In this document: positions 38,333 through 47,540 of the stretch, one piece after another
How positions within the stretch are numbered: the stretch's first letter is position 1
Layout of the letters: each line of letters starts with the position of its first letter
Program-made: the position numbers and the translations under genes
Source: Pseudarthrobacter naphthalenicus
GTDB lineage: Bacteria; Actinomycetota; Actinomycetes; Actinomycetales; Micrococcaceae
DNA: 64,000 bases
Assembly: GCF_029076445.1 (NCBI RefSeq)
Contig: NZ_JARESG010000010.1
Location: 110,655 to 174,654, forward strand
Direction of reading: 5' to 3'
Notes under the pieces: generated by a model
Seen by the model: the letters and a program-made list of their open reading frames with translations, nothing else
Database searches by the model: none
Told to the model about the DNA's origin: nothing

Positions 38333-38351
38333 CTTTCCGTTGGGCGGAAAG
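38333..38351. promoter_or_regulatory. IclR operator candidate, copy 2 (divergent SDR/ALDH promoters)
   Basis: CTTTCCGTTGGGCGGAAAG. Its reverse complement is identical to copy 3 at all 19 positions. It is centred in the 157-base gap between the divergent SDR (38262) and ALDH (38420) genes. Confidence 0.87.
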
Positions 38352-38419
38352 ATCCGGGTGGAGTGTGACCGGTGCCATGACACTGGGATAAGAATTCGCA
38401 TCCGGCCGAAAGGACCACC

Positions 38420-39799
38420 ATGACGGCAGCACATTACGAGGTCCGCGACCCGGCCACTCTCGAGCTGGTGGGGCGCGCTCCGGAAAACACGCAGCAGGAC
38501 GTCGAACAGGCAGTCGCGGCAGCCCGTGCAGCCGCACCCCGCTGGGCCGCCGACCGGGAGGCCCGCCGCAACGCCCTGCGTGCGGGAGCCGCCCTGATCC
38601 GCCGCGACCTGGACGCGCTGGCAACCCTGCTCTCGCTGGAACAGGGCAAACCCAAAACCGAGGCCGCGGGTGAATTCACCGTGGCGGCCGGACTTTTTGA
38701 GTATTACGCGAACCTGGAATGGGACGAAGCCGAGGCCCTCGCGCCGCGGGCCGACAGGACGCTGGAGGTTCAGTACCGGCCCGTCGGCCTGGTGGGCACC
38801 ATTACGCCGTGGAACTTCCCCATCTCCCTGCTCAGCGTGAAACTCGCCCCCGCCCTGGTAGCCGGGTGCACTGTGATCGCCAAGCCTTCCCCGTCGACTC
38901 CCCTGTCCACCATCGCGCTCGCGGATCTACTCAATGAGGTTCTCCCCGCGGGGGTGCTGCAAGTCCGGACCAGTTCGCGGCGGACGGTGAATGTTGCGCT
39001 GAGCACCTCGCCCGGCATCCGCAAGATTTCGTTCACCGGCTCCACGGACGTTGGCATATCCATCGCCCAGCAGGCCGCTTCCACGGTCAAGCGCGTCACC
39101 ATGGAACTTGGCGGCAACGATCCGGCCATCGTCCTTGAAGATGCTGATATTGCCGTTACCGCGCGCGGAATTGTCGGCAGTGCCTTCCGCAACGCCGGCC
39201 AGGTGTGCATGGCGGTCAAGCGTGTCTATGTTCCGCGCAGCCGCAGCACGGAACTGGCCGAGGCCATCGCCGCTGAAGCTTCCCGTCATGTGCTGGGCCA
39301 CGGCATCGTGGACGGCACCACCATGGGACCGATGCACAACGAGTCCCAGCTCAAACTGGTCCGTGGACTTGTTGACTCTGCCGTGGGCGCCGGTGCCCGC
39401 GTCCTCTCCGGCGGCTCCGCCGGCTGCGATCTGCCCGGCTACTTCCTCTCCCCCACGGTGGTCATTGACGCCGAGCCGGGCATGGACCTGGTGGAACAGG
39501 AACAGTTCGGGGCGGCCTTGCCGATCGTGGCGTACGACAGCCTCGATGAGACCATCTCCGGGCTGAATGCAGGGGAATTCGGCCTGGGCGCTTCCGTCTG
39601 GACCCCCGACCAGGACCGCGCCTACGCAACGGCCTCGCGGATTGAGGCCGGGACGGTGTGGGTCAACCAGCACACCCTGGTGGAACCGGACGCCCCCTTC
39701 GGAGGCTGGAAGGCATCCGGCATCGGCCGTGAACGTGGCCGCTGGGGGCTGGAGGAATACCTGGAAACCCGCGTCATCAATGCCCGTCCCCATTCCTGA
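38420..39799 (+). CDS. aldehyde dehydrogenase (NAD(P)-dependent, SSADH-like branch)
   Basis: 459 residues. The general base is in MELGGNDP, the catalytic Cys in AGQVCMAVKR, and the cofactor site TPWNFPISLL. It has the compact length of the succinate-semialdehyde/aromatic-aldehyde branch. The neighbour SDR could produce its substrate (for example coniferyl aldehyde to ferulate). It heads a rightward run with the MBL hydrolase and the MFS gene. Confidence 0.88.
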   Translation: MTAAHYEVRDPATLELVGRAPENTQQDVEQAVAAARAAAPRWAADREARRNALRAGAALIRRDLDALATLLSLEQGKPKTEAAGEFTVAAGLFEYYANLEWDEAEALAPRADRTLEVQYRPVGLVGTITPWNFPISLLSVKLAPALVAGCTVIAKPSPSTPLSTIALADLLNEVLPAGVLQVRTSSRRTVNVALSTSPGIRKISFTGSTDVGISIAQQAASTVKRVTMELGGNDPAIVLEDADIAVTARGIVGSAFRNAGQVCMAVKRVYVPRSRSTELAEAIAAEASRHVLGHGIVDGTTMGPMHNESQLKLVRGLVDSAVGAGARVLSGGSAGCDLPGYFLSPTVVIDAEPGMDLVEQEQFGAALPIVAYDSLDETISGLNAGEFGLGASVWTPDQDRAYATASRIEAGTVWVNQHTLVEPDAPFGGWKASGIGRERGRWGLEEYLETRVINARPHS

Positions 39800-39827
39800 C
39801 CCCGCAACTCTGCAGAAGGACTTTCCT

Positions 39828-40754
39828 GTGAGCGTCGAACTGATCACTCTTGGCACCGCCGCCGGCCCGGCCATCCGCGGACCGGAAAACGGCATCTCCA
39901 GCGCACTGGTGGTGGGCGATGCCTTTTACATGGTGGATTTTGGCCTGGGCTGCTCCCGCGCAGCACACGAGGCGGGGCTCCGCGGCAAGGATTTCGTGGC
40001 AGGTTTTGTCACCCACCTGCACTCGGACCATGTGGTGGAACTTCCCGGTTTTCTGCTGTGGAACTGGGGCAAGCCGGTGGAGGGCTTCACCGGGCCCGTC
40101 TCCATTGTGGGTCCGGGCAAGGATGCCACCCGCACCGGCGGTGCAGGGCTTTCCGGGACGGGTGAGCTGGTGTCCCACTCTTTGAAGGCCTTCTCGTATG
40201 ACATCGACATCCGGGTGCACGATGAGGCCCGCCCGGAGCTGGCGTCCCTGGTGCGCACCGTGGATCTGGTCACGCCCGCTCACGGGTCGGCCGCGGCGGA
40301 GCGCCCCTTTGACGTCTACGAGGATGACCGGGTCAAAGTCACCGGCATCCTGGTGGAACACCCGCCGGTTCGCCCGGCGCTGGCCTTTCGCTTCGAGACC
40401 GACGCCGGCTCTGTGGTCTTCTCCGGCGACACGGCAGAATGTGACGCCTTGGCTGTGCTGGCCACCGGCGCGGACGTTCTGGTGCACGAAGCAGTCAACC
40501 TGGGTTTCTATGCGGACAAGGGTTTCGCGCCGGAGTTCCTGAACCACCAGCGGATCGCCCACACCCCGCCGGAGGGAGCAGGCCGCATAGCGGCCGCCGC
40601 AGGCGTGGGACGACTTGTCCTCTCCCACCTGGCCGGCCGCGCCGAGCCGCAATGGTGGCGCAGCCGTGCCGCCTCAACATTTGACGGCCCCGTGGACGTC
40701 GCCGTCAGCGGCCAGCGGTTCCCCGTTGGCAAGCCGGTGCTGGCACCGGCCTAA
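39828..40754 (+). CDS. metallo-beta-lactamase-fold hydrolase
   Basis: 308 residues from the GTG at 39828, behind AAGGA. The metal-binding motif is THLHSDHVVELPG; a later Asp lies in FSGDTAECDAL and a His in LSHLAG, so two metals should bind. The overall form (LITLGTAAGPAIRGPENGISSALVV at the start) is like the RNase Z/arylsulfatase branch. In catabolic clusters such proteins often cut esters or lactones; the substrate is unknown. Confidence 0.8.
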   Translation: MSVELITLGTAAGPAIRGPENGISSALVVGDAFYMVDFGLGCSRAAHEAGLRGKDFVAGFVTHLHSDHVVELPGFLLWNWGKPVEGFTGPVSIVGPGKDATRTGGAGLSGTGELVSHSLKAFSYDIDIRVHDEARPELASLVRTVDLVTPAHGSAAAERPFDVYEDDRVKVTGILVEHPPVRPALAFRFETDAGSVVFSGDTAECDALAVLATGADVLVHEAVNLGFYADKGFAPEFLNHQRIAHTPPEGAGRIAAAAGVGRLVLSHLAGRAEPQWWRSRAASTFDGPVDVAVSGQRFPVGKPVLAPA

Positions 40755-40797
40755 GAAAGCTGAAACCGCCCCGCTATCCGTCAGCAAGGACCCCACT

Positions 40798-42084
40798 TTG
40801 AGACAGCCGCTGCCCGCGAAGGCATCCGATGACAGACGGACGACGGCGGACGGGGCGTGGCTTGCCGTCCTGGCGGCGGGGATCGCAGCGGCCATGCATA
40901 TCTGGAAGCTCCCTGCTGCTCTGGCCGGCATTCAAGCCGATCTGGGCACAACGCTGATCCAGGCCGGGCTGCTTCTGGGGATTATCCAGCTCGCCAGCGT
41001 CGTAGGAGGGCTGGTCACGGCCGTGGGCGGGGAACTGGCGGGTCTCCGCAGGCTGCTGTTAGCCGGGCTCGTCCTGCTGAGCGTCGCATCGACGCTCGGC
41101 GCGATGGCCCCCAGCACCGAACTGTTAATGGCAGCGCGGACTCTGGAAGGCATCGGGTTCCTGCTGGCGGTTGTCGTCGCCCCTGCCCTGATCCGCCAGG
41201 TGACCCCGCCTCAGCGCTTGAACGTGGCGCTGGCAAGTTGGGGCGCGTTCCAGGGCATGGCCACCCTCATTGGGCTGTCCGCCGGGGCTTTGTTCCTGCA
41301 GGCGGCCGGCTGGCGCGAGTGGTGGCTGGTGATGGCCGTCGTTACCTTGTTGCCCGTGCCCCTGCTGCTGCGCCGGGTGCCGCGGGACGTGGTCCCTGCT
41401 GATACCGGTCTGCGGGCCGCGGTCCGCAAGGTGGCCCGGACTGTGTCCACCCGCCAACCGTGGATCATCGGCCTGGTCTTTGCCTGCTACACCGCGCAGT
41501 GGATTGCCGTGCTCGGTTTCCTGCCGTCCATTTACCGGTCAGCCGGGCTGGAAGGCCCGTTGCCTGGCATCCTCAGCGCTATTGTGGGCGGAGTCAACGC
41601 GTGTGGCGCACTCAGCGCAGGACCGCTCATCCAACGCGGTCTCTCGGAGCGCACAATTATTTTCTGGACCTTCCTGGCAATGGCAGCCGCCTCGGTGGCA
41701 ACGTTCGCCGTGGACTGGGAAAGCACCGGCCTCGGTATCGTTTTTCAGGTCGCCTTCATTGCAGCGTTCTCCGCCGTCGGCGGGCTCATCCCAGCCGCGG
41801 TGACCAGGTACTCTGTCCGCATTGCCCCCGCGGACGGTTCCGTCACCGCAGTGCTGGGCCTGACGCAGCAGATCTTCAATGTGGGAAACTTTCTGGGACC
41901 CATGCTGTTTGCCCTGCTCGCCACCAGCACCGGGGGGTGGGGCACTACGTGGTGGCTGACCTGCGCGCTAAGCGGTGTGGGCATGGCGCTGCTGGCCTTC
42001 GTTGGCCACCGTGACGGCACCATTGACGGAGCGGCAGGGCACCCCGGAAAGCTGCTTTCCGCCCAACGGAAAGCTCAAATGTAA
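40798..42084 (+). CDS. MFS transporter (CynX/NimT-like)
   Basis: 428 residues from a TTG start at 40798, behind AAGGA. About 12 membrane helices. AAAMHIWKLPAALAGIQADLG in helix 1 and PALIRQVTPPQRLNVALASWGAFQG fit the cyanate/nitroimidazole-like branch. It is 43 bases after the MBL gene in the same run. The last 10 codons contain the third palindrome. Confidence 0.82.
   Translation: MRQPLPAKASDDRRTTADGAWLAVLAAGIAAAMHIWKLPAALAGIQADLGTTLIQAGLLLGIIQLASVVGGLVTAVGGELAGLRRLLLAGLVLLSVASTLGAMAPSTELLMAARTLEGIGFLLAVVVAPALIRQVTPPQRLNVALASWGAFQGMATLIGLSAGALFLQAAGWREWWLVMAVVTLLPVPLLLRRVPRDVVPADTGLRAAVRKVARTVSTRQPWIIGLVFACYTAQWIAVLGFLPSIYRSAGLEGPLPGILSAIVGGVNACGALSAGPLIQRGLSERTIIFWTFLAMAAASVATFAVDWESTGLGIVFQVAFIAAFSAVGGLIPAAVTRYSVRIAPADGSVTAVLGLTQQIFNVGNFLGPMLFALLATSTGGWGTTWWLTCALSGVGMALLAFVGHRDGTIDGAAGHPGKLLSAQRKAQM
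42055..42073. promoter_or_regulatory. IclR operator candidate, copy 3 (second MFS gene)
   Basis: CTTTCCGCCCAACGGAAAG, inside the last codons of the upstream MFS gene and 89 bases before the start of the next MFS gene (42162). It is the exact reverse complement of copy 2, which suggests a separate regulated promoter for the next gene. Confidence 0.85.
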
Positions 42085-42161
42085 GGCCCATCACACGAGC
42101 TTAGAGTCAAGGAAACGCCGCTCCAAACGGCAAGACTTCCCCTTCAACGATTGGGCATCAA

Positions 42162-43619
42162 GTGTCTGAAACTCCCCTCACCGCAAAGCGGGGCACCGCG
42201 GCTTCCCGCGATCCCCGCACCTGGTCCCGGGCTAAGCGCAACCGCTACGGCTGGTTCATGACGTTCAGCCTTCTCTTCCTGATGATGCTCAGCTGGGCTG
42301 ACAAGGCAGTGCTCGGCATCGCCGCCGTGCCGCTGATGAAACAGCTGGGCATCACGCCCGAACAGTTCGGCCTCGTGGGCAGTGCCATGTTCCTGACCTT
42401 CGGTGTGGCCCAGCTCGTGGCCGCACCCATCGCGAACAAGGTGTCCAGCAAGTGGATCCTGCTGGTCCTGTGCCTGCTGTGGTCCGTAGCCCAGGTCCCC
42501 ATCCTTCTGTTCGCCTCCTTGCCTGCACTCTGGGCAAGCCGCCTGCTGCTGGGAGCCGGCGAAGGCCCGCTGGCGCCGGTTCTGATGCATGGCATCTACA
42601 AGTGGTTCCCCGAGAAGAAGGGCGCCACCCCGGCGGCACTGGCCTCATCCGGCGTGACCCTGGGCATCGTGGCATTCGCCCCCGTCCTGGCCTGGGTCAT
42701 CGGGCAGTTCGGTTGGCAGACCGCATTCGCGGTGCTGGCCACCGTGGGGCTGATCTGGTCTGTTTTCTGGGTCACCGTGGGTAAGGAAGGCCCGTACACC
42801 AGCCGGAAGGCTGAGCAGGAAATCGACGGCATCGCGCCGAAAGAAGCTCCGGTGGTTTCGGAGGCCAAGGTTAGCTACTGGCGCACCATCCTCTCCCCCA
42901 GTTGGATCTTTGCGGTGCTTGCCTCCTTCTTTGGCTACTGGACGTTCACCCTTGCCATGTCCTGGGGACCTGCCTACTTCCAGAACGTCCTGGGCTTCAC
43001 CGGGCAGCAGTCCGGTGCCATGATCGCCCTCCCGGCCGCCTGGGGCACCATCGCCACCGTCGGTTTGAGCGCGCTGACCCAGCGCCTGCATCTGAAGGGC
43101 GTTCCCACCAGGAAGGCACGTGGCTGGGTACTGGGCGGCGCAGGCTCCTTTGCCGGGGCCTGCCTGGTTGGGGCGACCATGACCGCTTCCCCGGCGCTGT
43201 CGATCGCCCTCATGGTCTTCGGCTTCGGCACTGCCCCGGCACTCTTTGCCATCACTTACCTCGTGGTCGCAGAGCTCACCACCATTGGGCAGCGCGGTGC
43301 CAACCTGTCCATCGCCAATGCAGTACTCACCACCGGCGGAGTCTTCGCGCCGGCGGTTTCCGGCTTCCTGATCGGCGGTGCGGCCACGCCTGCTGAAGGT
43401 TACCGGGCAGCTTTCGCCCTTGCTGGCGGTCTTTTGCTGACGTTCGGCGTCCTTGCGCTGGTCTTCGTCAACCAGCAGCGCGACCGCCGCAGGCTGGGCC
43501 TTGATGCAACTGCCGTCCCCGCGGCCGCTGCATTCCCTGTTGGTTCGGCCACCGTGGCCGGCGCGGCGCCTGCGTCCATCGCGTCGCCGGAGTCCTTGGA
43601 GGCAGGCCACCGGGCATAA
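42162..43619 (+). CDS. MFS transporter, anion:cation symporter (ACS) family
   Basis: 485 residues with 12 membrane helices. LMMLSWADKAVLGIAAVPLMKQLG in helix 1 and ASRLLLGAGEGPLAPVLMHG-type motifs are typical of ACS symporters for hexuronates, phthalates and aromatic acids. The C-terminal 40 residues are Ala-rich and soluble. It starts with GTG at 42162 without a strong ribosome site. Copy 3 of the operator lies just upstream, so it is a candidate importer for the P450 substrate. Confidence 0.87.
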   Translation: MSETPLTAKRGTAASRDPRTWSRAKRNRYGWFMTFSLLFLMMLSWADKAVLGIAAVPLMKQLGITPEQFGLVGSAMFLTFGVAQLVAAPIANKVSSKWILLVLCLLWSVAQVPILLFASLPALWASRLLLGAGEGPLAPVLMHGIYKWFPEKKGATPAALASSGVTLGIVAFAPVLAWVIGQFGWQTAFAVLATVGLIWSVFWVTVGKEGPYTSRKAEQEIDGIAPKEAPVVSEAKVSYWRTILSPSWIFAVLASFFGYWTFTLAMSWGPAYFQNVLGFTGQQSGAMIALPAAWGTIATVGLSALTQRLHLKGVPTRKARGWVLGGAGSFAGACLVGATMTASPALSIALMVFGFGTAPALFAITYLVVAELTTIGQRGANLSIANAVLTTGGVFAPAVSGFLIGGAATPAEGYRAAFALAGGLLLTFGVLALVFVNQQRDRRRLGLDATAVPAAAAFPVGSATVAGAAPASIASPESLEAGHRA

Positions 43620-43722
43620 GCACCACAGCGCCCAAGTCACGTGCGTGGCCCCGGAGAGGTAAGTCGCCGCTCCGGGGCTATCACACTGCCGCAACTCAGG
43701 AAGGAACGTGGAAGGAAACACA

Positions 43723-44115
43723 ATGGAGGACCTCAAGCCTGGCAGGGAACGATCCGGCTTCTCGGAGCGTGTCCTGCGCGGCGGCACCGAGCCTGACCCC
43801 CGGTTCACGCTGGCAAACGAACGCACCTTCCTGGCGTGGATCCGGACCTCGCTCGCGTTGCTGGCCGGAGGGGTCGCCGTCGAAGCCTTCGCGGCCGACC
43901 TCTTCGGCGCCGGATTGCGTAAGTCGGTAGCCGTTCTGCTGCTCGTGCTCGCACTCCTGATTGGGGGCGGGTCGTTCTTCCGCTGGCTGAAGGTTGAGCG
44001 CTCCATGCGTCGCAAGGAGCCGCTTCCGCTGCCTTGGACTGCCCCGATCCTGGCAATTGGCGGCGCACTCGTGGCCGGGACAATGATGGTGTTCGTCCTC
44101 GGCCGCCCCTTCTGA
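43723..44115 (+). CDS. DUF202 (YidH-type) membrane protein
   Basis: 130 residues. The motif FTLANERTFLAWIRTSLALLAGG at about 27-49 defines the DUF202 family; three membrane helices. The ATG at 43723 has AAGGA 7 bases upstream. Function is unknown. The second DUF202 gene starts 3 bases after it ends. Confidence 0.85.
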   Translation: MEDLKPGRERSGFSERVLRGGTEPDPRFTLANERTFLAWIRTSLALLAGGVAVEAFAADLFGAGLRKSVAVLLLVLALLIGGGSFFRWLKVERSMRRKEPLPLPWTAPILAIGGALVAGTMMVFVLGRPF

Positions 44116-44118
44116 GCC

Positions 44119-44466
44119 GTGACCTCACAACGTAGACCACCTAGCCATGGGGACCCGGGACTCCAACCGGAACGCACGGATCTGGCCTGGGGTCGCACCA
44201 CCCTGTCCCTTGTGGTTGCGGCCGCAGTGTTCCTGCGTTGGATGCCTCACCACGGCTTGGTTGTGAGCGCCCTGGTCGCGGCACCGCTGGCCACAGCGCT
44301 GGCCATCAACTTCTCCCGCAAGCGACGCTTCCACCACGCAATCAACGGCATCAACCAGGAAGCCATCACTCCCGACGTCGTTTCAACCGCAGCCATCGCG
44401 GCCAGCGTCCTTTTCCTCGCCTGCCTGGGGATCTATATCGTCCTCTTCCTTCCCATGGAGCACTGA
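44119..44466 (+). CDS. DUF202-like membrane protein, partner of the preceding one
   Basis: 115 residues from a GTG at 44119. The shortened family motif PERTDLAWGRTTLSLVVAAAVFL appears at about 17-39; three helices. Paired DUF202 genes of this kind are common; they may form a heteromeric membrane complex, but this is inference. Confidence 0.82.
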   Translation: MTSQRRPPSHGDPGLQPERTDLAWGRTTLSLVVAAAVFLRWMPHHGLVVSALVAAPLATALAINFSRKRRFHHAINGINQEAITPDVVSTAAIAASVLFLACLGIYIVLFLPMEH

Positions 44467-44506
44467 CTTCCTTCCCGTGGAGCACTGGCCCGGAGGGACC
44501 GGCGCA

Positions 44507-46075
44507 TCAGGGCTGGGCCGGGCTCTGCTTCCGTAGATCGGCCTTTCTGATCTTTCCGCTGGCTGTGCGCGGCATGTCATCCACGAACACCACCGACTTG
44601 GGGATTTTGTAGCGCGCCAGCCTGCCCTCAAGATGGGTCCGCAACTCAGCCTCGGTGAGCTGGGCACCGTCCCGCAGCAGCACCACGGCACGGGGAACTT
44701 CGCCCCATTTCTCGTCCGGAACCCCGATCACTGCCACGCTGCCCACGGCGTCAAGTTCGCTGATGGCCTGCTCCACTTCTGCCGGGTAGATGTTCTCACC
44801 GCCGGAAATGATCATGTCCTTGAGCCGGTCGGCGATGAACACGAATCCTTCCTCGTCCGTGTAGGCGAGGTCGCCGGATTTGAACCAGCCGCCGTCTGCA
44901 TAGGATTCGGCGGTGGCGTCGGGCCTGCGCCAGTATTCCCTGATCACATTGGGGCCCTTGATCTGAATCTCCCCCACGGTTCCCGGTGCCGCGATGCCGG
45001 CGATCGGGTCGGCGATCCGGACATCGGTGAAGAAATGCGGAAGCCCGGCGGAACCGGCCTTGTCACGGGACCGCGACGCGGGGAGGACCGTCGCTCCCGG
45101 GGCGGTTTCGGTCATGCCGTAACCGGTGCCGATCTGGAGCCCCCGGGACTCGTAGGCGTCGAGCACCCGCATGGGGATCGCGGATCCCCCGCAGGTGAGC
45201 TTGTTCAGCGAGCTGAGATCGGTTGTTGCCCACGCCGGGTGTTCGCAGATGAGCTGATAGGTGGTTGGGACCCCGCTCATCGTCGTGACGCTGTACTGCT
45301 CGATCAGGCTCAGGATCCTGGCCGGATCAAACCTGGATTCGAGGATGACCGCTCCGCCCTTGAGGAGCGTCGGCAGGACGCCCATGTCCAGCGACGCCAC
45401 GTGGAACATCGGCGAAATCATCAGCGCCACGTCCTGCGAGGAAAAGTCGAAGTCCACGATCACGTTGATGCAGTTCCAGGTGACGTTGCCGTGGGTCAGC
45501 AGGGCGCCCTTCGGACGGCCCGTGGTCCCGGAGGTGTAGAGGATCAAGGCGCCATCGTCGAGTTCCACCGGCACATCAACGTACTGGTCCGCACCTGAGG
45601 CGAGTACCGTGTCGAAGTCCTCCGCCGCCGTCGTGCCCTGTCCGCCGGCCGCTTCGGGGGCAGCCGCCGCCCCGGCGGAATCATCCACTGAGATGCGCCA
45701 GGTGACTCCCGTGCCTGCCACGCCGGCCGTGGCGAGGCCGGCCAGGCTCCCGGCGTGGATGAGTGTTTCTGCGCCGCAGTCCTGAAGTTGGAACTGGATC
45801 TCCGGCGGGGCCAGGCGCGTGTTGAGGGGGACGAAGATGGCCCCCAGCTGCCCGCAGGCGAAGAGCGTTTCAAGGAATGACGGATGGTTGTCGCCCAGGT
45901 AGGCCACCCGGGCCCCCTTCGTCACTCCCCTGTCCCGGAGGGCGCTGGCCAGCCGGACGCTCCGGTCAGCGAGCTCCCCGTAGCTGGTCTCCCGGTCGCC
46001 GCTGATGAGCGCGGCCTTGCTGCCGGACTTGGGACGGCGGCGCTGCAGCCATGAGCCGATGCCAAAGTTTTCCAC
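44507..46075 (-). CDS. acyl-CoA ligase, hydroxycinnamate-CoA ligase candidate
   Basis: 522 residues, ANL superfamily. The P-loop is LILYTSGTTGRPKG, the adenylate motif YGMTE, the hinge RLKDMIISGGENIYPAEVE and the catalytic C-terminal Lys lies in ASGKIRKADLR. It would activate the acid to its CoA thioester. It is the last gene of the six-gene minus-strand run, whose other members fit side-chain shortening (CouL/PhdA position). A general fatty-acid ligase cannot be excluded. Confidence 0.88.
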   Translation of the reverse strand: MENFGIGSWLQRRRPKSGSKAALISGDRETSYGELADRSVRLASALRDRGVTKGARVAYLGDNHPSFLETLFACGQLGAIFVPLNTRLAPPEIQFQLQDCGAETLIHAGSLAGLATAGVAGTGVTWRISVDDSAGAAAAPEAAGGQGTTAAEDFDTVLASGADQYVDVPVELDDGALILYTSGTTGRPKGALLTHGNVTWNCINVIVDFDFSSQDVALMISPMFHVASLDMGVLPTLLKGGAVILESRFDPARILSLIEQYSVTTMSGVPTTYQLICEHPAWATTDLSSLNKLTCGGSAIPMRVLDAYESRGLQIGTGYGMTETAPGATVLPASRSRDKAGSAGLPHFFTDVRIADPIAGIAAPGTVGEIQIKGPNVIREYWRRPDATAESYADGGWFKSGDLAYTDEEGFVFIADRLKDMIISGGENIYPAEVEQAISELDAVGSVAVIGVPDEKWGEVPRAVVLLRDGAQLTEAELRTHLEGRLARYKIPKSVVFVDDMPRTASGKIRKADLRKQSPAQP

Positions 46076-46132
46076 GGCAAATCCTTTCTGCTGTGAGGTG
46101 GGGTCGCTGATACGGACTCTGAGGGCCGGGTG

Positions 46133-47500
46133 TCAGGACTTCACTGTCAGGAGGTTGTTGTTCTTCGGTTCCCGGGTGAGCAGGATGAAAACGATCGACA
46201 CGACGGACATGACGGCCAGGTAGGTGACCACCGAGGCAGTGTCCTGGCCGGAGTCCTTGAAGATCTGGGCCACAATGCCAGGGGTGAAGCCTGCGCCCAG
46301 GAGGGTGGCCAGTTGGTAGCCCAGTGATGCCCCGGTGTAGCGGGACGTGGTGCCGAACTGCTCGGACACAAAGGCTGCCAGCGGCCCAAACAGGGTGGAG
46401 TGGATCATCAGGCCGATGGCGAAAGCCACGAAGATCAGCATGATGCTGTTCGAGGACAGCAGCTGGAACATCGGAATGAGGTAGATGATGAACAGGACCA
46501 GTCCGCCGATCATGACCGGCCGGCGTCCCAGTTTGTCGGAGAGTTTCCCACCCAGGATGACAAACACGATGGACAGGGCTGACGCCGCCGCAAACGCGTA
46601 CAGCACGCCCTGCCGGTCCGCGCCCTTGGATACGGCGTAGGTGACGGAGAAGGTTGCCAGGACCACCTGCAGGGCGAAGCCGGCGGCGCCAGCGAGCATG
46701 GTGAAGATCAGGGTCTTGGGCCGGCGCAAAACCAGCAGCAGCGGAATGTCGCGTTTGGCGGTGATGCCCGCCTGTGCGGCCTCCATGTCAGCCTGCGCCT
46801 GTTCAGCTTTTTCCTGTTCCAGCGCAGCCTTGAAGATGGGGCTTTCGGAAACCTTGAGGCGGACGAACATGCCCACGCCCAGCAGGACAAAGGAGAGCAG
46901 GAACGGCACGCGCCAGCCCCAGCTGAGGAACTGGTCGTTGGGCAGGGCAGCGAATGCGCCCATGGCGAGGGTGCCGAGGACGGCGCCTGTGGGAGCGCCC
47001 GCATTGACGAAGGAGGCCGCGAAGCCGCGCTTGCCGGATTCGGAATGTTCCAGCGCCATGAGTGCTGCACCGCCCCACTCCCCTCCCACGGCAATGCCCT
47101 GGAAGACGCGGAGGAGGACCAGGAGCACCGCACCCCAGGGGCCCGCCACGGAGGCATCCGGGACCACACCGATCAGCGTGGACGCGATGCCCATCATCAG
47201 CATGGAGATGATCAGCATGTTCTTGCGGCCGAGCTTGTCGCCGAAGTGGCCGAAGATGATGCCGCCCAGGGGACGGGCCACGTAGCCGGCGGCGAACGTG
47301 CCGTAGGCGGCCACCACGCCCACCCAGTCGTCCATCCCGCTGAAGAAGACCTTCGGGAATACTACTGCGGCGGCGGTGGCGTAAAGCAGGAAATCGTAGT
47401 ACTCGATGGTGCTGCCCAGGTAGCTGGAGGCGATGACGGTGCGCGCTTCCTTGCGCCGCTCGGCAGTGCCCATGGCTTGCAGCTGGTTGACTCCGGACAT
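46133..47500 (-). CDS. MHS-family transporter (aromatic acid or shikimate type)
   Basis: 455 residues starting MSGVNQLQAMGTAERRK at 47500. The MHS signature is YDFLLYATAAAVVFPKVFF in helix 1, RPLGGIIFGHFGDKLGRKN and VFQGIAVGGEWGGAAL. The family imports organic acids with protons. In the cou and phd clusters the importer (CouT/PhdT) occupies the same place. Confidence 0.9.
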   Translation of the reverse strand: MSGVNQLQAMGTAERRKEARTVIASSYLGSTIEYYDFLLYATAAAVVFPKVFFSGMDDWVGVVAAYGTFAAGYVARPLGGIIFGHFGDKLGRKNMLIISMLMMGIASTLIGVVPDASVAGPWGAVLLVLLRVFQGIAVGGEWGGAALMALEHSESGKRGFAASFVNAGAPTGAVLGTLAMGAFAALPNDQFLSWGWRVPFLLSFVLLGVGMFVRLKVSESPIFKAALEQEKAEQAQADMEAAQAGITAKRDIPLLLVLRRPKTLIFTMLAGAAGFALQVVLATFSVTYAVSKGADRQGVLYAFAAASALSIVFVILGGKLSDKLGRRPVMIGGLVLFIIYLIPMFQLLSSNSIMLIFVAFAIGLMIHSTLFGPLAAFVSEQFGTTSRYTGASLGYQLATLLGAGFTPGIVAQIFKDSGQDTASVVTYLAVMSVVSIVFILLTREPKNNNLLTVKS

Positions 47501-47540
47501 GGTTGTTCCTTCTTTGACTGCTGTGGAGAAAGGTTGGGGT

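Noticed and set aside
44119..44466. Second DUF202 gene as a frameshifted tail of the first
   Set aside because: It has its own start and its own complete, though shortened, copy of the family motif, so it is a paralog and not a broken end.
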